Positions 9,103 through 17,347 of a stretch of 64,000 nucleotides of DNA are shown here, one piece after another (position 1 is the first letter of the stretch; the number at the start of each line of letters is the position of its first letter). The translations under genes were made by a program, and so were the position numbers. The DNA is from Ruegeria sp. HKCCD7303 (lineage in GTDB: Bacteria > Pseudomonadota > Alphaproteobacteria > Rhodobacterales > Rhodobacteraceae), in assembly GCF_013111185.1 (NCBI RefSeq), contig NZ_WVRE01000004.1, positions 62,001 through 126,000 of the forward strand, given 5' to 3'. Below the pieces are notes generated by a model. That model saw only the letters and a program-made list of their open reading frames with translations. It did not search any database and was not told the origin of the DNA.

Positions 9103-9531
9103 GTGACTGCAGCAGACCTTCATCCAATGGCCACTAGGCATATTCCCCGTTACGTTGTCGCAGCTGACGGAAGCGACTACTTGTTTTCAGCTATGGTCGT
9201 CTTTTTTGTCGTCTTGGTGGTGTTGATCGGTGTCGGGTACCTGACGCTCCATTCTGTGCCGGAAAAAATGGCCCATGAAAACAACCACCCGCAATTTCAA
9301 TTGGTTGGTATTTTGGCGCTGCTTGCGCTGTTTACGCATAACGGTCTTTTCTGGGTTGCCGCCATTCTGGTCGCGGGTTTCCAATTCCCGGACTTTGCCA
9401 CACCACTCAAGAACATTGCTGATGCCATTCGGTCCCTTGGCCGATCGCCTGTACCGGACCCCGTGCCCGAGACTGTTGCTCCGGCTGCACCCGTTACAGA
9501 AGCAAGCGAAGCGCAGGAGCAAAGCAAATGA
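9103..9531 (+). CDS. Two-helix inner-membrane protein paired with an HlyD-type fusion protein
   Basis: 142 residues starting with GTG 9103, supported by AAGGAGG at 9091-9097. There are two strong hydrophobic segments (about residues 27-50, and 66-90, the latter containing VGILALLALF and FWVAAILVAG), then an Ala/Pro-rich cytoplasmic or periplasmic tail. It overlaps the HlyD-like gene by four bases (ATGA). In Escherichia coli small membrane proteins such as YiaW and YibI are encoded next to HlyD-like YiaV and YibH; this pair has the same architecture. The function is not established. Confidence 0.7.
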   Translation: MTAADLHPMATRHIPRYVVAADGSDYLFSAMVVFFVVLVVLIGVGYLTLHSVPEKMAHENNHPQFQLVGILALLALFTHNGLFWVAAILVAGFQFPDFATPLKNIADAIRSLGRSPVPDPVPETVAPAAPVTEASEAQEQSK

Positions 9532-10760
9532 TCGAGACCATGCTTTGCGCCCTGATTACGGTGCTGCCCGATTATTTGTTCCGTCGGTTTGTACAGGGTA
9601 AACGTATAGGCCACGAAATCACTTTGTTTACCATGTGGTACGAACTGCGTTGGGGCCTGACGACATGTGCCATTCTGGCGCTGACTGTAATTACCACGCT
9701 GTTTTACTTCCACCCGGCCAGCAAAACGGCTGCGTCCTATTTCCGCACAGTGACGATCCTGCCTCAGCTGGGCGGGCGTGTTTCAGAGGTTTTCGTCCAG
9801 AACAACCAGTTGGTCACAGCGGGTCAGCCGATTTTCCGGATCGAAGATTTCAGCCAAACCGCACAGGTCCAGGCGGCAAATGCACAGATCGCGCAGGTCC
9901 AGGCCTCGCTTAAGGTGGCGGAAACCGATTTGGCCGAGGCCGAAGCTGGAATTGCCGGGTCCAAAGCAACTCTTGCGCAGGCGCTCGAGGATTTGGAGCG
10001 TAACACGACTTTGCGGGACGAAGGGTCAAGTGCGGTAAGACTCGCCGAGATTGAGCGCCTGGAAAACCTGGTCGCCGAGCGAGAGGCGCAGGTTGTTGCC
10101 GCTGAAGCCAAACGTGCAGCCGTTGAGCAGCAGATCGAAGAACTGATCCCAGCCCAACTGGCCAGCGCGATTGCGCAACTGGACGCCGCGCAAACCGAGC
10201 TGGACAAAACAGTTATCCTCGCCGGTGTTACTGGACGGGTTGAACAGTTTAGCTTGCAAGTCGGTGACTATGTGAGCCCGTTGCTGCGCCCCGCTGGTAT
10301 TCTGGTGCCGTCCCATACGGGACATGACCGGTTCCAAGCTGCGTTCAGCCAACTGTCTGCCCAAGTCATCAAACCGGGCATGATCGGTGAGTTGGGTTGT
10401 ATGACAAAGCCGTTCACCGTGATCCCGACGGTTGTGGTCGAAGTTCAGGATGTCATTCCTTCCGGCCAACTCCGTCCTTCGGACGAGCTGCGCGATGTGC
10501 AGACCAACAAAAATCCCGGATCGATCCTTGTTTATATGGAGCCGCTATACAAAGGAATGGCCGATGACATTCCACCGGGCAGCAACTGCCTGGCCAATGT
10601 CTACACGGACAACCATGAGCGGTTGGAGCACGAACACCTTGGGTTTTGGGAGGCCGCCTTCCTGCATGTGGTCGACACGATCGGTGTGGTCCATGCCGCA
10701 GGTCTGCGCCTGCGATTGATCCTGATGCCGGTGAATACTCTGGTGCTGACCGGGCACTGA
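9528..10760 (+). CDS. HlyD-family membrane fusion protein (efflux periplasmic adaptor)
   Basis: 410 residues. Hydrophobic N-terminal segments (about residues 1-20 and 38-62) anchor it in the inner membrane. A biotinyl-lipoyl-like half (TILPQLGGRVSEVFV) leads into a long alpha-helical hairpin (about residues 110-225) of Ala/Glu/Gln-rich heptads, then the second lipoyl half (VILAGVTGRVEQFSLQVGDYV). The C-terminal tail has another hydrophobic stretch. Such adaptors link an inner-membrane transporter to an outer-membrane channel, but no pump or channel gene is adjacent. Translation is coupled to the small membrane protein upstream. Confidence 0.85.
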   Translation: MIETMLCALITVLPDYLFRRFVQGKRIGHEITLFTMWYELRWGLTTCAILALTVITTLFYFHPASKTAASYFRTVTILPQLGGRVSEVFVQNNQLVTAGQPIFRIEDFSQTAQVQAANAQIAQVQASLKVAETDLAEAEAGIAGSKATLAQALEDLERNTTLRDEGSSAVRLAEIERLENLVAEREAQVVAAEAKRAAVEQQIEELIPAQLASAIAQLDAAQTELDKTVILAGVTGRVEQFSLQVGDYVSPLLRPAGILVPSHTGHDRFQAAFSQLSAQVIKPGMIGELGCMTKPFTVIPTVVVEVQDVIPSGQLRPSDELRDVQTNKNPGSILVYMEPLYKGMADDIPPGSNCLANVYTDNHERLEHEHLGFWEAAFLHVVDTIGVVHAAGLRLRLILMPVNTLVLTGH

Positions 10761-10784
10761 TCCGGCCCTGGGGAACCAAATGTA

Positions 10785-10813
10785 AAAGGCCCGGCAGGTA
10801 TTGCCGGGCCTTT
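10785..10813. terminator. Bidirectional intrinsic terminator
   Basis: A 12-bp perfect stem AAAGGCCCGGCA (10785-10796) / TGCCGGGCCTTT (10802-10813) between the convergent HlyD-like gene and the iron alcohol dehydrogenase gene. A-rich and T-rich flanks lie on both sides. Confidence 0.88.
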
Positions 10814-10818
10814 CTGTT

Positions 10819-11964
10819 TCAAAGTGCTGCTTTGAACAATTGCGTCAGGTTTTCTTTCGTCAACTCGATCGGGTTGCCCCCGCAAGAGGGATCAATGATC
10901 GCGCCTTCAACCAGCTCGGGGATCGAAGCTTCGGTGACGCCCAGATCAGAAAGGGTGCGCGGGATGCCGAGGCTGTCGTTGAATTCCTGCACAAAAGCGC
11001 GGAAGCCGTCAAAGCCACCATCAATGCCCAGATAAGCCGCTGCCTGTTGGAACCTGTCCGCGATGGCGGGGGCGTTGAACTCCAACACAGCGGGCATACA
11101 AACCGCGTTGGTGGTTCCGTGGTGGGTATTGAACACCGCACCAATCGGGTGGCTCATTGCGTGGATCGCGCCCAACCCTTTTTGGAAGGCCGTCGCGCCC
11201 ATGGCTGCTGCGCTCATCAATTGGGCGCGGGCTTCAATATCGGTGCCGTCGGCATAGGCGCGCGGCAGGTAATCCTTCACCAGCCGCATCCCTTCCAAAG
11301 CAATGCCCTGACTCATCGGGTGATAATGCGGGCTGGAGAAGGCTTCAACGCAGTGCGCAAATGCATCCAAACCGGTACCTGCAGTGATGAATTTGGGCAT
11401 TCCCACGGTAAGTTCGGGGTCGCAGATCACCACGGTTGGCAGCACCTTTGGGTGGAAGATGATCTTCTTGGCGTGGGTTACGGAATTGGTGATGACGCTG
11501 GCACGTCCCACTTCCGACCCCGTACCGGCCGTAGTTGGCACCGCGATGATCGGCGCAATCACATCCGCATCGGCGCGCGTCCACCAGTCACCGATATCCT
11601 CAAAATCCCAAACAGGGCGCGTCTGGTCGGCCATGAAAGCAACCATCTTTCCCAGATCCAGCCCCGAACCTCCGCCAAAGGCGATCACCCCGTCATGCCC
11701 TCCCGCAGTATATGCGGCGACGCCCGCTTCAAGGTTCTTCTCGTTCGGGTTGGGGTCCACATCACTGAACAGTCCGCGGCCCAAACCGGCAGCGTCCATG
11801 ATATCCAGCGTTGCCGAAGTAATCGGCAGATCTGCCAAGCCCTTGTCTGTAACCAGAAGGGGTTTTTTCATCCCTGCCGCAGCACAGGCTTCGGGCAGTT
11901 CCTTGATACGCCCTGCGCCGAATTTGATTGCGGTCGGATAGGACCAGTTTCCAACAAGTGACAT
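10819..11964 (-). CDS. Iron-containing alcohol dehydrogenase
   Basis: 381 residues, the usual length of group III alcohol dehydrogenases. Motifs: GGGSGLDLGK (nucleotide binding), TTAGTGSEVG, GLDAFAHCVEAF and HAMSHPIGAVFNTHHG, the last two carrying the Asp/His metal ligands. It interconverts an alcohol and an aldehyde with NAD(P). It is the last gene of the minus-strand operon with the aldehyde dehydrogenase and glutamine-synthetase-like gene. My inference is that it oxidises the alcohol group of a gamma-glutamylated amino alcohol, handing the aldehyde to the upstream dehydrogenase. A 12-bp hairpin lies just before its start. Confidence 0.92.
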   Translation of the reverse strand: MSLVGNWSYPTAIKFGAGRIKELPEACAAAGMKKPLLVTDKGLADLPITSATLDIMDAAGLGRGLFSDVDPNPNEKNLEAGVAAYTAGGHDGVIAFGGGSGLDLGKMVAFMADQTRPVWDFEDIGDWWTRADADVIAPIIAVPTTAGTGSEVGRASVITNSVTHAKKIIFHPKVLPTVVICDPELTVGMPKFITAGTGLDAFAHCVEAFSSPHYHPMSQGIALEGMRLVKDYLPRAYADGTDIEARAQLMSAAAMGATAFQKGLGAIHAMSHPIGAVFNTHHGTTNAVCMPAVLEFNAPAIADRFQQAAAYLGIDGGFDGFRAFVQEFNDSLGIPRTLSDLGVTEASIPELVEGAIIDPSCGGNPIELTKENLTQLFKAAL

Positions 11965-11987
11965 GTCAGGTTTCCTTTAGTATTTGA

Positions 11988-12024
11988 GGTCTGCTCGGGG
12001 GAGGGGGTCAAACCCGAGCAGACC
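11988..12024 (-). promoter_or_regulatory. Intercistronic hairpin between aldehyde and alcohol dehydrogenase genes
   Basis: Perfect 12-bp inverted repeat GGTCTGCTCGGG (11988-11999) / CCCGAGCAGACC (12013-12024) with a 13-base loop. No T-run follows on the minus strand, so it looks like an mRNA-stability or partial-termination element rather than a full terminator. Confidence 0.7.
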
Positions 12025-12031
12025 ATCGTCC

Positions 12032-13414
12032 TTAGACCGTGACCTTTTTCAGGTGGTAGGATTTGGGACGGGTGAGATTGTGATAGCCAATAACCGACAG
12101 ACCGCCGCCGCGCCCGGTGTTCTTGCAGCCGGTCCAGCAAAGACCGGGGTCCAGATAATCCGCACGGTTCATGAACACCGTGCCGGTTTCGATCTGGTCG
12201 CCAACTCGCGTTGCGCGATCTACATCACGGGTCCAGAGGCTGGCGGTCAGGCCAAATTTACTGTCATTCATCAGCGCGATTGCTTCGTCATCAGACGAGA
12301 CCTTCATGATGCCCACAACCGGTCCAAAGCTCTCATCCCGCATCACGCGCATGTCGTGGGTCACATTGGTCAATATTTGAGGGGTCAGATAAGCGCCGCC
12401 ATCATCCTCAGGGAAGGCTTCGATATGCGCAACCGCGCCTGTCTCAATGGCCTCGGCAATTTGTGCCCGCACTTCATCGGCGAAACGCGCGTTGGCCATA
12501 GGTCCGATGGTGGTCTCAGCGTCCAGCGGGTTACCCAGCTTGTATCCCTTCACGATCTCCACCGCCTTGGCGACAAAATCGTCATAAAGGCTTTCGTGCA
12601 CGTAAATGCGCTCGATCCCACAGCAGCACTGGCCCGAATTGAACATCGCGCCATCAATCAACGTATCGACAGCGGCATCCACATCGGCATCCTCCATGAC
12701 ATAGCCCGGGTCCTTGCCGCCCAGCTCGGTCCCGACGCCGGTAAATGTTCCAGCCGCTGCGCGTTCCATCGCCTGTCCACCGCCGACCGAGCCGGTGAAG
12801 TTCACAAAGTCAAACGCATTGCCCGCAATAAGGTCATGGGTGACGTCATGGCTCAGGAATACGTTCTGGAATACCTCTTCAGGGACGCCTGCTGCATGAA
12901 AGGCTTGCGCCATCCGCTCGCCAACCAATAGGGTCTGGGTGGCATGTTTCAGGACCACAGTGTTTCCCGCAATCAATGCCGGGGCGACTGTGTTGATCGC
13001 CGTCATATACGGATAGTTCCAGGGTGCCACCACAAACACCACCCCATGCGGAATGCGTTTGATGTAACGCTTGAATGTCTCGTCTTCCCCCACCGCGATG
13101 TCTGCCAGAGATGCCTCGGCAATCTCCGCCATGTGGCTCGCGCGTTCATTGAAGCCACCAAACTCACCGCCATAACGTACGGGACGGCCCATCATACGGG
13201 CCAGTTCTGGCACGATTTCGTCATTCATCGCACCCACGGCCGTTACGCCAGCCATGACTAGATCAATCCGTTCCTGCAAGGGCCGCGCTGCCCAGGCCGC
13301 TTGCGCGCCCCGCGCCTGACTCGCTACCCCAAACGCCGCGTCCCGAGACAACACCTCTCGTTCCGCAAAAACCGATCCATCAATCGGTGAGACACATTTC
13401 AACATCTGCCCCAT
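12032..13414 (-). CDS. Aldehyde dehydrogenase (NAD(P)-dependent)
   Basis: About 460 residues. Motifs: VAPWNYPY, FTGSVGGG, the general base in ELGGKDP (Glu about 230) and the catalytic cysteine in NSGQCCCG (middle Cys about 264). It oxidises an aldehyde to the acid. I chose ATG 13414, preceded on the minus strand by GGAG five bases away; a GTG two codons upstream is the alternative. It lies between a glutamine-synthetase-like ligase and an alcohol dehydrogenase, so a gamma-glutamyl-aminoaldehyde, as for PuuC in putrescine breakdown, is the most economical substrate guess. Confidence 0.92.
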   Translation of the reverse strand: MGQMLKCVSPIDGSVFAEREVLSRDAAFGVASQARGAQAAWAARPLQERIDLVMAGVTAVGAMNDEIVPELARMMGRPVRYGGEFGGFNERASHMAEIAEASLADIAVGEDETFKRYIKRIPHGVVFVVAPWNYPYMTAINTVAPALIAGNTVVLKHATQTLLVGERMAQAFHAAGVPEEVFQNVFLSHDVTHDLIAGNAFDFVNFTGSVGGGQAMERAAAGTFTGVGTELGGKDPGYVMEDADVDAAVDTLIDGAMFNSGQCCCGIERIYVHESLYDDFVAKAVEIVKGYKLGNPLDAETTIGPMANARFADEVRAQIAEAIETGAVAHIEAFPEDDGGAYLTPQILTNVTHDMRVMRDESFGPVVGIMKVSSDDEAIALMNDSKFGLTASLWTRDVDRATRVGDQIETGTVFMNRADYLDPGLCWTGCKNTGRGGGLSVIGYHNLTRPKSYHLKKVTV

Positions 13415-13449
13415 GTTCACTCCATGTAGTAAATAAGCAGGATCCCTGC

Positions 13450-13496
13450 TTCATCTGGCCAAAAATACCTCGGGGGTCTGGGGGCAGAGCCCCCAG
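13450..13496 (-). repeat. Dispersed intergenic element with hairpin, copy 1
   Basis: The segment 13450-13475 (TTCATCTGGCCAAAAATACC, then TCGGGG) recurs with one change at 46156-46181. Here it adjoins a perfect 8-bp hairpin CTGGGGGC (13478-13485) / GCCCCCAG (13489-13496). Read on the minus strand, the hairpin begins 9 bases after the stop of the glutamine-synthetase-like gene and is followed about 10 bases later by ATTTTTGG. The arrangement resembles a terminator or processing site within the operon. Confidence 0.75.
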
Positions 13497-13504
13497 CCAG
13501 AACC

Positions 13505-14866
13505 CTACGCTCGCTCAAACCCGCGGGCGACTTCCCAGTCAGTGACCACGCGCTCGAACTCTTCGATCTCAACTTCCGCTGCACGCGAGTAGTGATCGAC
13601 AACGTCGTCTCCCATCGCCTCCCGCAACATGGCCGAGCTATGCAGCGCATCCCGCGCCGCGCGCAGGTTGCCCGGGATCATGCCCGTTTCACCTTGATAA
13701 ACGTCACCCGTGGTAGGCGGTTGCAACTCCAGACTTTCCTCGATCCCGGCGATCCCGGCGGCCAACATCCCGGCCAATGCCAGATAAGGGTTCATGTCTG
13801 AACCCGGAATTCGGCACTCTATCCGAACGGCCTTGGTGCCGTCGCCGCACAACCGGAATCCGGCGGTGCGATTATCGACCGACCAGATGATCCGCGTCGG
13901 CGCAAAGGTTCCCTTCATGAATCGTTTGTAGCTGTTGATGTAGGGGGCCATGAAATAGGTATAATCGGCGGCGTATTTCAGCAGACCCGCCATATAGCTT
14001 TTCATCAGATCCGACATACCCAGCTCATCATTCGCATCAAAGAAAGCCGGCTTTCCATCAGCCCAAAGTGACTGATGCACATGGCTGGAGCTGCCCACCT
14101 TGTCATGATGCCATTTCGGCAGGAACGTTGCCGCATGCCCGTGCTGCCAGGCGATCTCTTTCACGGCATTCTTGGCGATCGAATGATACTCGGCCGTGTC
14201 CATCGCAGGCGCGTATTTTATATTCAGTTCTTCCTGCCCGGTCTCGGCCTCGCCCTTCGAGTTTTCGACCGGTATTCCAGCGTCCCACAGGTGATTGCGG
14301 ATCGGGCGCATCACGTGCTCTTCCTTGGTCGTTTGAAGAATGTGATAGTCTTCATTGTAGCCCGAGATCGGTTCCAGATTGCTGAAGCCTTCCTTACGAA
14401 TTTCATCAAAGCTCTTCTCGAACAGGAAAAACTCCAGTTCGGTTGCGCACATCGCATCAAAACCCATAGCATTCAGTCGCGCGACCTGCTTTTTCAGGAT
14501 CGAACGCGGCGCGTGCGGCACTTCTTCGTGTGTATGATGATCCAGCACATCGCACATCACCATGACCGTACCCTCAAGCCACGGAACCGGGCGCAGCGTG
14601 CTCAGATCGGGTTTCATGACATAATCACCATACCCCCGTTCCCAACTGGTCGAGGCATACCCGTCGGGTGTCGCCATCTCCAGATCGGTGGCCAGTAGGT
14701 AGTTGCAGCAATGTGTTTCTTCCCATGCGCCGGCGACGAAATGGCCTGCGTGAAAGCGCTTGCCCATCAAGCGTCCCTGCATGTCCACCAGGCAAACAAG
14801 AACAGTATCAATCTCGCCGTTGGCCACTCGTGATGTCAGGGTTTCAAAGGTCAAATTAGCGGTCAT
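13505..14866 (-). CDS. Glutamine synthetase family protein (gamma-glutamylamine/polyamine synthetase-like)
   Basis: About 453 residues. It has the GS catalytic core: CATELEFFLF (metal ligands), EELNIKYAP, the ATP-site segment VGSSSHVHQSLW, and NRTAGFRL followed by RIECRIPGSDMNPYLALA. The last form resembles PuuA/GlnA3-type ligases, which join glutamate to amines, rather than assimilatory glutamine synthetase, and the adenylylation-site region of GlnA is not evident. It would use ATP to make a gamma-glutamyl amide of the imported compound. ATG 14866 has GAGG eight bases upstream; a longer frame to 14908 is less family-like. It follows the TRAP genes and precedes two dehydrogenases. Confidence 0.88.
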   Translation of the reverse strand: MTANLTFETLTSRVANGEIDTVLVCLVDMQGRLMGKRFHAGHFVAGAWEETHCCNYLLATDLEMATPDGYASTSWERGYGDYVMKPDLSTLRPVPWLEGTVMVMCDVLDHHTHEEVPHAPRSILKKQVARLNAMGFDAMCATELEFFLFEKSFDEIRKEGFSNLEPISGYNEDYHILQTTKEEHVMRPIRNHLWDAGIPVENSKGEAETGQEELNIKYAPAMDTAEYHSIAKNAVKEIAWQHGHAATFLPKWHHDKVGSSSHVHQSLWADGKPAFFDANDELGMSDLMKSYMAGLLKYAADYTYFMAPYINSYKRFMKGTFAPTRIIWSVDNRTAGFRLCGDGTKAVRIECRIPGSDMNPYLALAGMLAAGIAGIEESLELQPPTTGDVYQGETGMIPGNLRAARDALHSSAMLREAMGDDVVDHYSRAAEVEIEEFERVVTDWEVARGFERA

Positions 14867-14890
14867 GGAGCAAACCTCATGCTTCTCAAA

Positions 14891-14915
14891 GGGGGCACTG
14901 GACGGCAATGCCCCC
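14891..14915 (-). promoter_or_regulatory. Intercistronic hairpin between dctP-type and glutamine-synthetase-like genes
   Basis: Inverted repeat GGGGGCA (14891-14897) / TGCCCCC (14909-14915), just after the solute-binding-protein stop. Hairpins at this place often stabilise the abundant binding-protein mRNA, and the weak CTTTGAG tail suggests only partial termination. Confidence 0.6.
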
Positions 14916-14926
14916 CGATTTTGATG

Positions 14927-15964
14927 TTAATCGAAAGTGTAAGGGGCACCGGCCTGGTTGATAACCGAGTTATACTCCCGGAATATGCCGACTATCTTCT
15001 GGTGAACTTCACCTTCCTGTGCGACCTCGTCCCAGAATTCGATGGCTGCGTTTTCGACTTCTTTCCATTCGGCGGCCGGAACCTGGCGCAGCTGCAGCTT
15101 GTCGCCATTCGCGCGCAAGGCCGCTTCACCACCCCAGTACCACTGGTTGCGATACGTGTGGCCCGCTTCGATACCCGCCATAACCACAGATTTCAGATGG
15201 TCCGGCAGTTCTGCCCAGCGTTCCTGGTTGGCGAACCACGATCCGATCCACGCGCCTGAAATGTTGTTGGTCAGGAAGTAATCTGTCACATCCGCCCAAC
15301 CCACAGTGTAGTCCTCGGTGATGCCAGACCAGGCCATGCCGTCCAGTTCCCCGGTTTGTACCGCGACCTCGGCGTCTTCGTAAGGAATGTTTACCGGCAC
15401 CACACCGAACTTGGCCAGGAAACGACCCGCGGTCGGGAAGGTGTAGAGTTTGAGGCCATCCAGATCGGAAAGCGTTTTGATTTCCTTTTTGGTGTTGAAG
15501 TTGCACGGGTCCTGACCCGCAGCCGACAACCATGCCACGCCGACTTTTTCGTATTCCGAACGCCAGATATCGGCCAGACCGTACTGATTGAACAGCACAG
15601 GCACATCCAGAATGTGTTTGGTTGCAAACGGGAAATAACCACCGAACTGACGCAGGGGGGTCGGTGACGCCATCGAATCGTCATCCGAGTGTACCCCGTC
15701 AATCGTGCCGCGCTGCAGAGCCTGAAACAGTTCGCCTGTTGGGACGATCTGGTCGGCGTAGAACAGCTCGATCTCAAGCTCACCATTGGCGTTTGCGTTT
15801 ATGTAGTCGATTGCGGGTTTGGTTACATGCTCTCCCAACGCGCCGCCGGCATAGGTCTGGAAGCGCCACTTGATGGCTGATTGCGCTTTGACAATTGCCG
15901 GGCTCGCCAACGTGGCAGCACCTGCCAAACCGGCGGAACTTAGAAATCTGCGTCTTGTTGTCAT
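14927..15964 (-). CDS. TRAP transporter solute-binding protein, DctP family
   Basis: 345 residues. The N-terminus MTTRRRFLSSAGLAGAATLA, ending near VKAQ, is a twin-arginine type signal, so the protein is periplasmic and probably exported folded. The mature part has the family layout: IKWRFQTYAGGALGEH, a central LSDLDGLKLYT segment and the VPVNIPYEDAEVAVQTGELDG region that carries substrate-contacting residues. It captures the substrate for the DctQ/DctM pair encoded upstream. Such proteins bind organic acids, amines or related molecules; the ligand is unknown, but linkage to a gamma-glutamylating enzyme suggests an amine-bearing compound. CAGAGGAGAAAGACA precedes the ATG. Confidence 0.92.
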   Translation of the reverse strand: MTTRRRFLSSAGLAGAATLASPAIVKAQSAIKWRFQTYAGGALGEHVTKPAIDYINANANGELEIELFYADQIVPTGELFQALQRGTIDGVHSDDDSMASPTPLRQFGGYFPFATKHILDVPVLFNQYGLADIWRSEYEKVGVAWLSAAGQDPCNFNTKKEIKTLSDLDGLKLYTFPTAGRFLAKFGVVPVNIPYEDAEVAVQTGELDGMAWSGITEDYTVGWADVTDYFLTNNISGAWIGSWFANQERWAELPDHLKSVVMAGIEAGHTYRNQWYWGGEAALRANGDKLQLRQVPAAEWKEVENAAIEFWDEVAQEGEVHQKIVGIFREYNSVINQAGAPYTFD

Positions 15965-16021
15965 TGTCTTTCTCCTCTGTTTGATCTTGCAGAATTTCGC
16001 CCCTTTCCGGGGTCTTGTGAC

Positions 16022-17347
16022 TTATTTTCCGTAAACATAATTCGGTAGCCAAAGCGCAATTTCCGGGAAGATTATGATAGTGGCCAAGGCGCAGACCATC
16101 ACCAGAACAAAAGGAATGATGGAGCTGTAGATATCGCGCAGTGAAATCTCCGGAGGGGCCATCGCACGCATCAGAAAGAGGTTGTAGCCGAACGGCGGCG
16201 TCATGTACGCGATCTGCGTCGTGATGGTATAAAGAACGCCATACCAGATCAGATCGAAGCCCAGTGCCCCCACCAGCGGAACGTAAAGTGGGGCGACAAT
16301 GACGAGCATGGCAGTATCATCCAGGAATGTTCCCATCAGGATAAAGCTGAGTTGCATCAGGATTAGTATCATCCAAGGGGACAGGCCCAGTTTCTCGGTG
16401 AAAAGACTTTCAATGGCTTTGACCGCACCCAGCCCGTCGAAAACAGCGCCAAACGCCAGAGCCGCCAGAATGATCCACATGAACATACAGGAAATGCCCA
16501 ATGTATGCCGAATGGAGTTTTCAAAGACCCTACGCGTCAGCCGACCTTTCAACGCCGCCGCTGCCATAGCCGTGATGGCTCCAATGGCGGAAGATTCCAC
16601 CAGCGAGGTCCAGCCGTTCACAAACGGAACCATCATTACGGCGAAAATACCCAAAGGTAACAGACCAGACTGCAACAGGCGCAGCTTCTCCGGAAACGGA
16701 ATGTCGCGCTCTTCGGCGGGTAGAACCGGACCGAGCGAAGGTGTTATGCGGCAACGGATGACAATATAGATGATGAACATCGCTGCCATCATCAGGCCCG
16801 GAAGCACGCCAGCGAGCCACAACTGGCCAACAGGTTGCCGCGCGATCATCGCGTACAGAACCAAAACCACTGACGGTGGTACAAGAATTCCCAAGGATGA
16901 TCCGGCCTGTATGACACCCGTCACCATACGTTTGTCATAGTTCCGACGCAGAAGTTCCGGTAAGGCAATGGTCGCACCGATCGCCATTCCGGCTACGGAC
17001 AGTCCGTTCATCGCCGAAATCAGCACCATTAGCCCGATGGTGCCAACGGCCAGCCCGCCTGACAAGCCACCCATCCAGACATGGAACATCTTGTACAAAT
17101 CATCGGCGATCCGACTTTCGGACAAAATGTATCCCATGAAGATGAACATGGGCAGTGTCAGCAACGGATACCATTTCATGACCTTGATTGCGGCTGCAAA
17201 CCCAAGGTCATAGCCGCCCCGATCTCCCCACAGGAAGAGAGCCGAGACCACGGCGACAAAGCCGATTGCACCGAACACTCTCTGCCCGGTCAGCATCATC
17301 AGCATCATTGATGCAAACATCAGCAAGGCAATCATTTCGTAGGACAT
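16022..17347 (-). CDS. TRAP transporter large permease, DctM family
   Basis: 441 residues, hydrophobic throughout, with about 12 predicted membrane helices. Typical segments are LTLPMFIFMGYILSESRIADDLY near the N-terminus, GLSVAGMAIGATIALPELLRR, GSSLGILVPPSVVLVLYAM (the conserved LGIL-PPS motif) and TPPFGYNLFLMRAMAP near the end. It forms the sodium-driven translocation channel with DctQ. Its start overlaps the end of the small permease gene, showing coupled translation. A short C-rich hairpin (16000-16012) lies in the gap before the binding-protein gene. Confidence 0.95.
   Translation of the reverse strand: MSYEMIALLMFASMMLMMLTGQRVFGAIGFVAVVSALFLWGDRGGYDLGFAAAIKVMKWYPLLTLPMFIFMGYILSESRIADDLYKMFHVWMGGLSGGLAVGTIGLMVLISAMNGLSVAGMAIGATIALPELLRRNYDKRMVTGVIQAGSSLGILVPPSVVLVLYAMIARQPVGQLWLAGVLPGLMMAAMFIIYIVIRCRITPSLGPVLPAEERDIPFPEKLRLLQSGLLPLGIFAVMMVPFVNGWTSLVESSAIGAITAMAAAALKGRLTRRVFENSIRHTLGISCMFMWIILAALAFGAVFDGLGAVKAIESLFTEKLGLSPWMILILMQLSFILMGTFLDDTAMLVIVAPLYVPLVGALGFDLIWYGVLYTITTQIAYMTPPFGYNLFLMRAMAPPEISLRDIYSSIIPFVLVMVCALATIIIFPEIALWLPNYVYGK

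Noticed and set aside
7955..9106. 383-codon plus-strand frame
   Set aside because: Antisense of the FAD oxidoreductase gene at 7868-8941; no family features, no ribosome-binding site.
10801..11961. 386-codon plus-strand frame
   Set aside because: Antisense of the iron alcohol dehydrogenase, whose motifs are unmistakable.
11984..12931. 315-codon plus-strand frame
   Set aside because: Antisense of the aldehyde dehydrogenase; starts inside the intercistronic hairpin region and lacks domain motifs.
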